Below are positions 1 through 6,390 of a DNA stretch of 10,039 nt, one piece after another (the first letter of the stretch is position 1; each line of letters begins with the position of its first letter). The stretch is taken from contig DAOWJX010000295.1 of NCBI GenBank assembly GCA_030640155.1, positions 1-10,039 on the forward strand, given 5' to 3'. The notes beneath the pieces were generated by a model. It was not told where the DNA came from and ran no database searches. It was given only the letters and a program-made list of their open reading frames with translations. The translations under genes were made by a program, and so were the position numbers. This DNA comes from Candidatus Aegiribacteria sp. (GTDB lineage Bacteria > Fermentibacterota > Fermentibacteria > Fermentibacterales > JCC-6).

Positions 1-1
1 A

Positions 2-472
2 CTTCTTCTTGATCCGGAGGGCACTGAATACTCGATGAGCAAGGGCACAAATTCGTTTTCAGGATTCCTGCTGGATTCCAGAAACATCAACGGAACCGGA
101 AAAAGGTTTGTGTTCGATGCTTTCAGAAAGAAGCTTTCCCCCAGTGTTGTGGTGGACTACAGAAGAACCGCATTCGAGAACAGAGCCAATCCTGACTTCA
201 GAGTAACGCTTGACAGTCAGGTCATTGCCTACAGGGCAGGTTCCGATGGACATCCTGTTGGCAGATTCCAAAGCATTTCGAATGGATTTCAGGTGCTTGA
301 AATCAAGTTCCGGTATCATCTTCCGAGCTGGTTTCACAGACTGATTCAGGAATTTGAATTAAAGCGTGTATCTTTTTCCAAGTTTGCACATGCTACTGAC
401 GTTATCTATATGAATTCGTATGCTTCATATCTTGATAAAGTATTAGAGAGGAGACCGGCTTGTCTGAGTTGA
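2..472 (+). CDS. VTC-domain protein (polyphosphate-polymerase-like), 5' end missing
   Basis: This is the C-terminal part of a VTC-domain protein of the CYTH/triphosphate-tunnel superfamily. The frame is open from base 2 to the TGA at 470-472 and no ribosome site precedes the internal ATG at 35, so the real start lies left of the window. About 157 residues are visible; bacterial VTC proteins usually run to about 220-260. Family hallmarks are the VVDYRRTAFEN segment, the following strand FRVTLDSQV, a late strand VLEIKFR whose Glu and Lys would face the tunnel, and a final helical part ending near LDKVLERR. In yeast the VTC domain makes polyphosphate from ATP; the role of short bacterial members is mostly unproven, so polymerase activity is inferred. 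The gene overlaps the downstream DUF4956 gene by 13 bases, a pairing seen in many bacteria that suggests a joint membrane-linked function. Confidence 0.85.
   Translation, partial: LLLDPEGTEYSMSKGTNSFSGFLLDSRNINGTGKRFVFDAFRKKLSPSVVVDYRRTAFENRANPDFRVTLDSQVIAYRAGSDGHPVGRFQSISNGFQVLEIKFRYHLPSWFHRLIQEFELKRVSFSKFAHATDVIYMNSYASYLDKVLERRPACLS
446..453 (+). promoter_or_regulatory. Ribosome binding site that decides the TTG start of the DUF4956 gene
   Basis: GAGAGGAG lies inside the end of the VTC-domain gene. Its GGAG core ends 6 bases before the TTG at 460. No ATG or GTG with a comparable site exists nearby in this frame, so the TTG start is well supported. Confidence 0.7.
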
Positions 473-1152
473 ACCAGTGGTTCACAACAACCTCCGAACA
501 GGTTGGGTATAGTCCGCAGTCCATTGTCATAAATCTTCTTATTGCGCTGGCTGCCGGACTTATCATCGGATTTATCTACAAGAAGACACATAAGGGGCTT
601 TCATACTCTCAGTCATTCGTTATAACCCTCGTCCTGATGTGTATTACGGTAAGCGCTGTTATGATGGTAATCGGCAGCAATCTCGCCAGGGCTTTCGCAC
701 TTGTTGGAGCACTGACAATCGTCCGGTTCAGAACTGTGGTAAAGGACACAAAGGATACGGCATTTATCTTCTTCGCACTTACCGAAGGTATAGCATCCGG
801 AACGGGAAATTACATCCTGGCAGTCTATTCAACATTCTTTATCGGCCTGGTAGCCTTGATACTCGCGAAAACCAATTTCGGTTCGATGCACAGAAGCGAG
901 TTTATACTGAGATTCCGCTTCAACAGGGGATCAGGTGATGAAGAAGGATACGTGAATTTCATTGCTGAGAGGTCAAAACAAAGCACTATAATACACATCG
1001 AACCATCGGAAGACGGTATGTATCTTACCCTGACCTACGATCTTATATTGAAATCCGGTCTGACATCTCAGGAAATCGTAACAGGTTTGAACAGCATCCC
1101 TGGAATCGATAACATTAACCTGATAACAGCAAGCAACGATATAGACTATTGA
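460..1152 (+). CDS. DUF4956 domain-containing inner-membrane protein
   Basis: This is a 230-residue membrane protein of the DUF4956 family; its biochemical function is unknown. Hydrophobic segments lie near residues 22-40, 50-70, 74-88 and 118-136, followed by a soluble C-terminal domain of about 90 residues. The segment LARAFALVGALTIVRFRT, followed by KDTKDTAF, is the family signature: a re-entrant or membrane helix rich in small residues next to conserved basic residues. The start is TTG, supported by a strong Shine-Dalgarno site 6 bases upstream. The gene overlaps the VTC-domain gene by 13 bases, so the two are probably co-transcribed and translationally coupled. DUF4956 proteins regularly sit beside VTC-domain proteins, which suggests a partner at the membrane. 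The TGA at 1150-1152 abuts the stop codon of the opposing lamin-tail gene with no gap and no visible terminator. Confidence 0.88.
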   Translation: MSELNQWFTTTSEQVGYSPQSIVINLLIALAAGLIIGFIYKKTHKGLSYSQSFVITLVLMCITVSAVMMVIGSNLARAFALVGALTIVRFRTVVKDTKDTAFIFFALTEGIASGTGNYILAVYSTFFIGLVALILAKTNFGSMHRSEFILRFRFNRGSGDEEGYVNFIAERSKQSTIIHIEPSEDGMYLTLTYDLILKSGLTSQEIVTGLNSIPGIDNINLITASNDIDY

Positions 1153-1746
1153 TTACTCTACGCTGTTAACCTCTCCTGGAGTTCCCCAGCAGACAGGATC
1201 ACCTGTATCCGGATCAACATCCGGGTTGGCGTAATCAATGGAAGGCGCCCAGTTACCTTCTGTGTTTTCTCCTCCGATATTGATTTTCTCAAGGGATGAC
1301 CCTGTACCATCGGCAGCGCTTCGCGAAGAGATCTCCTCATCGACTCCCCAGGTGTCAAAGTATGCAATTTCATCAAGAACCCCACCTGAAGAGGAATAGA
1401 GCAGGAGCATATCAGCAGAATTAGAAAGCTTCGTCCAGACTCCATCCCATGGAATAATGAGGATACCACTGCCATAAGCAGAAATGAATGACGACTCGTT
1501 TGCAGGCACCACCGCGCGAGCCGTGGGTTCGAGAATGAAGTTTCCCAGGAACAGCTGATTACTGCCATCATTCAACATCATGCCATCAAGCTGTATCGGC
1601 TCAGTACCACGATTGCACAACTCCACCCATTCGAACAGGTCATCTTCTCCCAGCGTAGGTCCATCCGGATTGTACATCATCTCAGTTATCACGATTTCTC
1701 CGGGTACAACCATGACAATCGACAGCACCATTGTAATAAGCAGCAC
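1153..1746 (-). CDS. Small exported lamin-tail-domain (LTD) protein
   Basis: This 197-residue protein is essentially one lamin-tail domain behind a short hydrophobic N-terminus. It starts at GTG (1744-1746) with a perfect AGGAGG at 1752-1757 on the - strand, 5 bases away. Residues 1-15 form a hydrophobic stretch that could be a signal peptide, although no basic residue follows the initiator Met, which is atypical. The LTD starts at GEIVITEMMYNPDG, continues with EWVELCNRGTEPIQLDG, and closes with the usual CWGTPGEVN ending. LTD domains are immunoglobulin-like beta folds; in bacteria they occur on secreted proteins, often with nucleases, CotH kinases or calcium-binding repeats. Here the domain stands alone, so a binding or structural role at the cell surface is inferred. 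The cyclophilin gene lies 58 bases upstream on the same strand and may share a transcript. The two cysteines are a minor oddity. Confidence 0.82.
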   Translation of the reverse strand: MLLITMVLSIVMVVPGEIVITEMMYNPDGPTLGEDDLFEWVELCNRGTEPIQLDGMMLNDGSNQLFLGNFILEPTARAVVPANESSFISAYGSGILIIPWDGVWTKLSNSADMLLLYSSSGGVLDEIAYFDTWGVDEEISSRSAADGTGSSLEKINIGGENTEGNWAPSIDYANPDVDPDTGDPVCWGTPGEVNSVE

Positions 1747-1804
1747 GTTAACCTCCTGTATTTACATATACCTTCAAGAATCACAATTCCTTAAGAGCAG
1801 CCTG

Positions 1805-2284
1805 TCAGTCTTCCACCGTAACCTTTATCATGACATCACCCTGTCTTATAGCATCTACAACATCCTGTCCCTTCACTACCTTTCCGAAAACAGTGTGCCT
1901 TCCATCAAGATGCGCCTGAGGACAATGTGTGATGAAGAACTGGCTCCCGTTTGTATCAGGTCCGGCATTGGCCATTGAGAGGGCTCCCGTCTCGTGGCTC
2001 AATATGTCCCCGGTCAGCTCATCCTCGAACTTGTATCCAGGGCCACCCCTGCCGGTTCCAGTTGGATCTCCTCCCTGAACCATGAAATTCGGGATAACCC
2101 TGTGGAATGTAATTCCATCGTAAAATCCGTCCCTGGCAAGACAAATGAAGTTATTCACAGTTTTCGGGGCGTACTCCGGAAACAGATCAAGTTCTATGGT
2201 ACCACGGTCTATTTCAATCTTCACAGCATAAGTTCTGTCGGTTTCTATCTTCATCTTAGGTGGTACGTTGTACTTCTCACTCAT
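1805..2284 (-). CDS. Cyclophilin-type peptidyl-prolyl cis-trans isomerase
   Basis: This 159-residue single-domain cyclophilin catalyses cis-trans isomerisation of X-Pro bonds during protein folding. No signal peptide is visible, so it is probably cytoplasmic. Family motifs are complete: FHRVIPNFMVQGGDPTGTG (residues 60-78) carries the catalytic Arg62 and the Phe67, Met68 and Gln70 pocket residues. LSMANAGPDTNGSQFFIT follows at 102-119, then LDGRHTVFGKV with His130. The position equal to Trp121 of human cyclophilin A is His125, as in many cyclosporin-insensitive bacterial enzymes. I chose the ATG at 2284 because AGAAGGGA lies just upstream; the in-frame ATG at 2314 has no ribosome site and would add 10 residues with no family match. 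The lamin-tail gene follows 58 bases downstream. Confidence in function is high; cellular clients are unknown. Confidence 0.95.
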   Translation of the reverse strand: MSEKYNVPPKMKIETDRTYAVKIEIDRGTIELDLFPEYAPKTVNNFICLARDGFYDGITFHRVIPNFMVQGGDPTGTGRGGPGYKFEDELTGDILSHETGALSMANAGPDTNGSQFFITHCPQAHLDGRHTVFGKVVKGQDVVDAIRQGDVMIKVTVED

Positions 2285-2290
2285 TGAAGT

Positions 2291-2298
2291 TCCCTTCT
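2291..2298 (-). promoter_or_regulatory. Ribosome binding site that decides the cyclophilin start
   Basis: Read on the - strand this is AGAAGGGA, ending 6 bases before the ATG at 2284. The alternative in-frame ATG at 2314 is preceded only by AT-rich sequence without a purine-rich site. Confidence 0.65.
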
Positions 2299-2420
2299 TC
2301 CAGCCGGTATTCATAAACGATTGGTAAATATACTGAGGATATGCAGTTTACGACACACCCTGAATCACGCCTGCAATAAATAGGAATCAGTCACTGTCAC
2401 TTATCGATTACAAGAAATTT

Positions 2421-2441
2421 AAATAGTGCCTGTCACTATTT
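2421..2441. repeat. Hairpin after the ABC permease operon (possible terminator or REP-like element)
   Basis: AAATAGTG (2421-2428) and CACTATTT (2434-2441) form a perfect 8-bp inverted repeat around the 5-base loop CCTGT. It lies 16 bases past the stop of the second permease. On the - strand the stem is followed by an A/T-rich run but not a clean T-tract, so factor-independent termination is possible and not certain. The hexamer GTCACT in the right arm also occurs as a tandem pair at 2390-2401. The rest of the 172-base gap between the cyclophilin start and this operon shows no ORF and no convincing promoter. Confidence 0.6.
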
Positions 2442-2456
2442 GTTTTGCGGGAGTTA

Positions 2457-3257
2457 TCACCACCACCAGAAGCTTTTTGTAAGATAGCGGCTAACCAGAA
2501 GGAGAGAGAATACAAGCATCGGGAGAAATGCTCTCTTCTGAAACCATACTTCTCTGACTCTTATGGATTTCAGATCCCAAATTTTTAGAAGCGGGACAAG
2601 GATGTACGCAAGCAGAACAAAGTAAACTGAATAATTAATCAACACGAACCCGTAGTTGTGAATGGCAAACTGGAATCGGATTGCTGTGTGCCATGAACCG
2701 AATACGTTTCCGATAATGCTTATAATAACACCTGTGGTAGTCGCACCCTGCCAGACACAAAGTGCCATCACCAGAACCATAAGACTTGTTATCCAGCTTG
2801 TGCGGCCGACTAGCCCAAGCATGAATCCGCATATTAGCAGGAAAATCACGAATCCAAGCACGTAGGAATATCCCGGATACCAGTTCATGAAAATGAAACC
2901 CAGAGCAGAACCATTTGATATACGAATATCGTTTACGATAAATCCGATAAGAAGTAAAACTGAAAGAACAGCAATGCGGGGAAGAACTTTACATACCAGC
3001 AGGTTCAACCGGCTGATTGGAAGTGAAAGAAGATACTCGGTTGCCCCATCCCGTTCCTCAGCCTTGAACATATTGTAAGCCAGGTAGACAGCCGTTATCA
3101 GAATGAACAGATCCAGCCCGTTGGAAATGTACTCAATGAATGTAAGACCGGTTTCGTAGACTGCCTGGTCCGTCAGATACAGCAACGGAACCAGAATGAA
3201 GAATGACATGATGAAGACCGTCTGCCTGAGTGTTTCCTTCAGCTCTCTAATCCACAT
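2457..3257 (-). CDS. ABC-2-type transporter permease (second of two paralogues)
   Basis: This 266-residue integral membrane protein has six or seven predicted membrane helices, roughly at residues 14-30, 46-63, 88-108, 128-150, 155-180, 205-230 and 246-258. Between helices 2 and 3 it carries the typical coupling segment of ABC-2 permeases: acidic EERDGATEY, then LLSLPISR. It is last in the regulator-ATPase-permease-permease operon, 42 bases after the stop of its paralogue. The ATG is preceded by only a weak AGGT site. It shares with the upstream permease the blocks LRQTVFIM, YLAYNMF, LSLPI, PRIAVL and SWIT in the same order, so the pair arose by tandem duplication and probably forms a heterodimer on the ATPase. 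The C-terminus ends in three tryptophans. Substrate is unknown; neighbours of YtrA-type regulators are often drug, peptide or stress-related exporters. Confidence 0.85.
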   Translation of the reverse strand: MWIRELKETLRQTVFIMSFFILVPLLYLTDQAVYETGLTFIEYISNGLDLFILITAVYLAYNMFKAEERDGATEYLLSLPISRLNLLVCKVLPRIAVLSVLLLIGFIVNDIRISNGSALGFIFMNWYPGYSYVLGFVIFLLICGFMLGLVGRTSWITSLMVLVMALCVWQGATTTGVIISIIGNVFGSWHTAIRFQFAIHNYGFVLINYSVYFVLLAYILVPLLKIWDLKSIRVREVWFQKRAFLPMLVFSLLLVSRYLTKSFWWW

Positions 3258-3299
3258 ATCTTACCTGCCAACTAATCACTATGGAGACCGTAAAATCCA

Positions 3300-4052
3300 T
3301 CATGATGAAAACATCCAGACAACAGGAAATGCAAAGACAATCATCGGTATTAACGACCTCTTTGCAAATGACAGTTCCCTTATGCGAACTGGTTTAAGAT
3401 CCCAGTTTCTGTACAGGGGAACCAGTATCAGGGCTAGAAATCCGAATTCAACAAGAATGTACGGAAGCTGAGAAAATCTGACACGCTCCATCCACATCAT
3501 AATTGGTGAAGGGTACTGTAGCAGTGAGGAAGCTTTGATAAATTCTTTCCATACAAACACAGGTGGGATGCTGTTTATGATGAAGGCACAGATCGTCATA
3601 ACGAACAGCATTAATCTTGTTATCCAGCTTTTTCTGCCGACTATTCCGAGCGCAAAACCGCAGGTCTGGGAAAAAACAATAAAAGCAAGGAGTCCTGTGA
3701 GATTGTAAAACCAGAAGTAACCAACGCCAAGACATTTCACAATCACATTTGCAAGAAGCAGGACTGCAATTCGTGGAACCGTCTTCCAGATCAGCAGTTT
3801 CCAGCGGGCAATGGGCAAGGACAGAATGTATTCAACCGCGTTATCCTTCTCTTCCGGTCTGAACATATTGTAAGCCAGGTATCCCACCGCTATCATCCAG
3901 AGAAGCGCAAAGCCGCCCCACATGTACTCAGGAAAAGTAACACCTGTTTTGTATAAGGAACTGTCCAGGAGATAGACCAGCGGCATTACCGCCAGAAAGG
4001 CCATGATGAAGACGGTCTGCCTGAGAGTATCCTTAATCTCTTTAAGAAACAC
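3300..4052 (-). CDS. ABC-2-type transporter permease (first of two paralogues)
   Basis: This 250-residue membrane protein has about six helices and shares domain order with the permease that follows it. The N-terminal cytoplasmic stretch FLKEIKDTLRQTVFIM leads into helix 1. The coupling region RPEEKDNAVEYILSLPIARW lies after helix 2, and CGFALGIVGRKSWITRLM sits near helices 4-5. The start is GTG (4050-4052), supported by GGGAGG 8 bases upstream on the - strand, and it lies inside the end of the ATPase gene (11-base overlap). That overlap points to translational coupling and a fixed ratio of ATPase to permease. No periplasmic substrate-binding protein is encoded nearby, which fits export, or membrane remodelling, better than import. 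Substrate cannot be read from the sequence. Confidence 0.86.
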   Translation of the reverse strand: MFLKEIKDTLRQTVFIMAFLAVMPLVYLLDSSLYKTGVTFPEYMWGGFALLWMIAVGYLAYNMFRPEEKDNAVEYILSLPIARWKLLIWKTVPRIAVLLLANVIVKCLGVGYFWFYNLTGLLAFIVFSQTCGFALGIVGRKSWITRLMLFVMTICAFIINSIPPVFVWKEFIKASSLLQYPSPIMMWMERVRFSQLPYILVEFGFLALILVPLYRNWDLKPVRIRELSFAKRSLIPMIVFAFPVVWMFSS

Positions 4053-4872
4053 CGTACTCGCCTCCCATGAAGGCGGTCATTATTTCAGTGAGATCCATTT
4101 TCTGAATACTCTCGAAATTTGCGTTCTCAGCCTGTTCATCAAATGGATAGACGATATGATGCATCTTTCCCATCACATTCTCTATAAACAGCACGGGATG
4201 TTCCGGTGAAATTTCTTCTGCTATTACCCTTCTTGTTTTTGCTTTCAGATCGTCCACCGATTCATCCAGCCTTATTCCGTCACGACCTATGAATATCACT
4301 CTGTCTACAAGATTCGCGATGTCATGGAAGTTGAGATTCACCATTACAACAATCGGATTCCTCTTCTCCATAACTGCGATCAGCTGACGGAAGACAATAT
4401 CACGGAGGTATGGATCAACCGAATGCAGAACCTCGTCAATCAGTATCAGTTCGGGATCGGTGGACAATATCAAAGAAAGATGCACAAGTACTCGCTGACC
4501 CACAGAAAGATCGGAAATCTTTGAATTGATATCGATTCCAGCTTTCAAAGCGAGTTCGAGATCAGATGGTTCCGTTATGTAAAATCCGGCATGAAATTCC
4601 GCTGCCTGAGCGGGAGTCATACTTCTATAGATGCTGAGACTGTCCGGCAGGAAAGCCGTTTTCAGTCGAGGGTCAGTTCCCTCTGGCAATCCATGGTCAA
4701 TTTCACCTGACACTGGTTTAAGCACTCCCGCGAGAAGCCTCAGTATGGTACTCTTCCCCACCCCGTTGGGGCCGGTGATCATTACGGTCTCTCCTGCTGA
4801 AAGCTCAAGACTGAAATCCTCAAGCACTTTCTTCGAGCCGTAGGCAAATGACAGATTACTTAATCTGATCAT
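4042..4872 (-). CDS. ABC transporter ATP-binding protein with atypical H-loop
   Basis: This 276-residue ATPase would power the two permeases encoded next to it. Walker A is GPNGVGKST at residues 34-42. The Q-loop region reads AFLPDSLSIY (73-82) with Asp in place of Gln or Glu. The signature is LSVGQ at 122-126, Walker B is LILIDE at 142-147 with catalytic Glu147, and the D-loop is SVD at 151-153. The residue after Glu147 is Val where Pro is usual. Counting 27 residues from the D-loop Asp, as in MalK, puts Leu180 where the switch histidine should be; the nearest His is at 183. Residues from about 215 form a C-terminal extension seen in BcrA-like exporters. The ATG lies inside the regulator gene (17-base overlap). 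Nucleotide binding looks intact; the hydrolysis mechanism may be altered. It is of the GntR-linked exporter type, substrate unknown. Confidence 0.93.
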   Translation of the reverse strand: MIRLSNLSFAYGSKKVLEDFSLELSAGETVMITGPNGVGKSTILRLLAGVLKPVSGEIDHGLPEGTDPRLKTAFLPDSLSIYRSMTPAQAAEFHAGFYITEPSDLELALKAGIDINSKISDLSVGQRVLVHLSLILSTDPELILIDEVLHSVDPYLRDIVFRQLIAVMEKRNPIVVMVNLNFHDIANLVDRVIFIGRDGIRLDESVDDLKAKTRRVIAEEISPEHPVLFIENVMGKMHHIVYPFDEQAENANFESIQKMDLTEIMTAFMGGEYGVS

Positions 4873-5245
4873 ATTCGATCTCTCCTCTCAACCTGTCAGA
4901 AAGACCTTTAACAATCTCCTCTGAAGCGAAGCCAAGTTCTGTTAATCTGGAAATGAATTCATCGGTAAGATCAGTGAAAATAATCTCCCGATCGCTTTGA
5001 AGATTCTTCCTGCCTGCGATGACATAATACCCAAGACCTTTTCGTGAAATTACGAATTCATCCGTCTCCAGATGATTGTAAGCTTTGGCAACCGTGTTCG
5101 GGTTGATCCTGAGAGTTGAGGCAAGCTCGCGTATAGAAGGCAATTTTTCGTCTTCATTCAGCATACCTGATACAATGCGCAGCCTTATCTGACGTTTCAG
5201 CTGCTCGTAAACAGGTATTGCCGACCTTGAATCGATACTGTACAT
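4856..5245 (-). CDS. GntR-family transcriptional regulator, YtrA subfamily
   Basis: This 129-residue regulator has an N-terminal GntR winged helix-turn-helix (residues about 9-76). PVYEQLKRQIRLRIVSG is helix 1, LPSIRELASTLRINPNTVAKAY forms the recognition helix-turn-helix, and GLGYYVI is the wing end. The remaining 50 residues are a short helical dimerisation tail, too small for an FadR- or HutC-type ligand domain, which is the hallmark of the YtrA subfamily. These regulators usually repress their own operon with an adjacent ABC transporter, and the arrangement matches: this is the first gene of a four-gene operon, with the ATPase start inside its 3' end. The ATG has AAGAGGT just upstream. 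A perfect inverted repeat overlaps the promoter 20-50 bases upstream and is the probable operator, so autorepression is inferred. The inducing signal is unknown; membrane-active compounds are typical for relatives. Confidence 0.93.
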   Translation of the reverse strand: MYSIDSRSAIPVYEQLKRQIRLRIVSGMLNEDEKLPSIRELASTLRINPNTVAKAYNHLETDEFVISRKGLGYYVIAGRKNLQSDREIIFTDLTDEFISRLTELGFASEEIVKGLSDRLRGEIEYDQIK

Positions 5246-5264
5246 TTGTACCTCTTTCCATCAA

Positions 5265-5294
5265 CTGTATTACTATTATAGTACAGTAATACAG
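5265..5294 (-). promoter_or_regulatory. Probable operator of the GntR/ABC operon
   Basis: CTGTATTACT (5265-5274) and AGTAATACAG (5285-5294) are a perfect 10-bp inverted repeat with a 10-base centre. Nested in it is TACTA-TTA-TAGTA (5271-5283). One arm fills most of the promoter spacer, the centre contains the -10 hexamer, and the other arm covers the expected transcription start. Dyads of this kind in front of YtrA-type genes are normally bound by the regulator itself; binding here is inferred. Confidence 0.8.
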
Positions 5295-5302
5295 CATGTC
5301 AA
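5275..5302 (-). promoter_or_regulatory. Sigma70-type promoter of the GntR/ABC operon
   Basis: On the - strand TTGACA (5297-5302) and TATAAT (5275-5280) both match the consensus perfectly, with a 16-base spacer. Transcription should start near 5268, giving a leader of about 20 bases before the regulator ATG. The -35 box lies 4 bases downstream of the stop codon of the RdhA-like gene, so the operon is transcribed independently of it, although read-through is not excluded. Confidence 0.82.
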
Positions 5303-5306
5303 GAGG

Positions 5307-6290
5307 TCATTTTTTCTCAGATATCATCTTTTGCAGTCTACCCGCTGCAGGACATGCTGATATGCAATTGGAACAGTCCCTTCCGATTTTCAACCAGAAA
5401 TCAAAGCACTTTTCCGGATTGAACTGCCATCTGATAACTCCCGGATTATTAGACTCAGTAAGAACTTCCCATGTTGGTTTTTCAGCAGTACTGAGGGCAT
5501 CTGCCTCGCACGCTTCAGCACAGAGAGTACAGCCCGAACAGACATCCTCTGTAGTAGGATACTCACTATGTGTTGACGCCAGTTCAAGATCTGTAATCAC
5601 TTTACAAAGACGAATCCCCGGACCGAACTCCGGTGTTAGCAGCAGACCGTTACGACCAAGAACTCCCATGCCTGCATCAATTGCTAAAGGAATACTCAGT
5701 GCGGTATCATTGCCGCATGATCTCGCGTAACAACCCAGAAGACGCAGGTATTCCCCTACAGCACCAGCAAGTGCAGCGCTGTCAGAATAACCCTTTCCGC
5801 TCGCGGCAGCCGCCCGGAAAGAAGGAGAGGTCGCAATACTGTCTCTATCCATCTCCACTGCCAGGACTATTACCCATCGTGCTTCATCCGGTAATGTGAC
5901 GGGTGCTCCCGTTCGGTCATTACTATAGAGCCAGCGGGTTTCAAGTTCTGTTATTCCTGCAAGCGATGCTCCGAACCTTTTCGCAACCTCAATGATGTTA
6001 TCCGTTGCAGCTATCGGATCTGAAAACCTGAATTGAAACGGTTTCCTGTTGAGGACAAGCGGTCTCTTTCCAATTGATGTTTCTCGAAATGCTCCGGGGT
6101 AATTATCATGCAGAGTCCAAGAGGCTCTGGCTTCAGCAAGTCCCAGAAGCTCAGTATCACCAGGATCATCGGTTTCAGGCTGAAAATGATCGAAACCTTC
6201 AAAGATACCTTGACGGCAGAATACGGTTTTACGGCTGTCAAACCTTCGATGAATCTCCAAGTCAACATAATGTGAACCTTTTATACGCAT
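5307..6290 (-). CDS. Reductive dehalogenase/QueG-like corrinoid iron-sulfur protein (cytosolic)
   Basis: This 327-residue protein belongs to the superfamily shared by reductive dehalogenases (RdhA) and epoxyqueuosine reductase (QueG), which use cobalamin and two [4Fe-4S] clusters. The cobalamin-domain block AGMGVLGRNGLLLTPEFG (about residues 206-223), followed by RLCKVITDLEL, is characteristic. Cluster Cys residues are 251, 254, 257 and 261 (CSGCTLCAEACEADAL), then 295, 306, 309 and 313 (ending CSNCISACPA). The 10-residue gap between the first two Cys of the second set, with Trp and Gly inside, is RdhA-like. The Cys at 261 is followed by Glu, not the usual Pro. There is no twin-arginine signal, no membrane anchor gene (rdhB) alongside, and the protein is shorter than respiratory RdhA enzymes, so it is probably a cytosolic reductase of unknown substrate. 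The ATG has a modest AAGG site 9 bases upstream. QueG itself is less likely because its HEAT-like C-terminus is absent. Confidence 0.82.
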   Translation of the reverse strand: MRIKGSHYVDLEIHRRFDSRKTVFCRQGIFEGFDHFQPETDDPGDTELLGLAEARASWTLHDNYPGAFRETSIGKRPLVLNRKPFQFRFSDPIAATDNIIEVAKRFGASLAGITELETRWLYSNDRTGAPVTLPDEARWVIVLAVEMDRDSIATSPSFRAAAASGKGYSDSAALAGAVGEYLRLLGCYARSCGNDTALSIPLAIDAGMGVLGRNGLLLTPEFGPGIRLCKVITDLELASTHSEYPTTEDVCSGCTLCAEACEADALSTAEKPTWEVLTESNNPGVIRWQFNPEKCFDFWLKIGRDCSNCISACPAAGRLQKMISEKK

Positions 6291-6390
6291 GTAAGTTTGC
6301 CTTCTGTCGATCGAAGTATTTCAATAACAAGTCTATCTGCAACAGAGATTATCACGAATCACAGGCATTTAGGCAATGAATCAGGATATG

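Noticed and set aside
1158..1571. Second long open frame on the - strand inside the lamin-tail gene
   Set aside because: It is an out-of-frame overlap with no ribosome site or recognisable domain, while the lamin-tail frame has a clear domain and start.
1765..1800. Imperfect inverted repeat (AAGAATC / AATTCCTT) between the cyclophilin and lamin-tail genes as a terminator
   Set aside because: The stem is short with a bulge and has no T-tract; the two genes may well be co-transcribed.
2285..2314. Upstream in-frame ATG at 2314 as the cyclophilin start
   Set aside because: No ribosome site precedes it, while the ATG at 2284 has AGAAGGGA at good spacing, and the extra 10 residues match nothing in the family.
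2315..2456. A promoter for the cyclophilin gene using TATATT near 2325-2330
   Set aside because: No acceptable -35 hexamer lies at the right distance, so I could not support a specific site.
5390..5899. Open frames on both strands overlapping the RdhA-like gene
   Set aside because: They are low-complexity, out-of-frame readings of a well-supported gene and lack start signals.
5307..6290. Calling the iron-sulfur protein a respiratory reductive dehalogenase
   Set aside because: There is no twin-arginine signal, no anchor gene and the length is short; only superfamily membership is supported.
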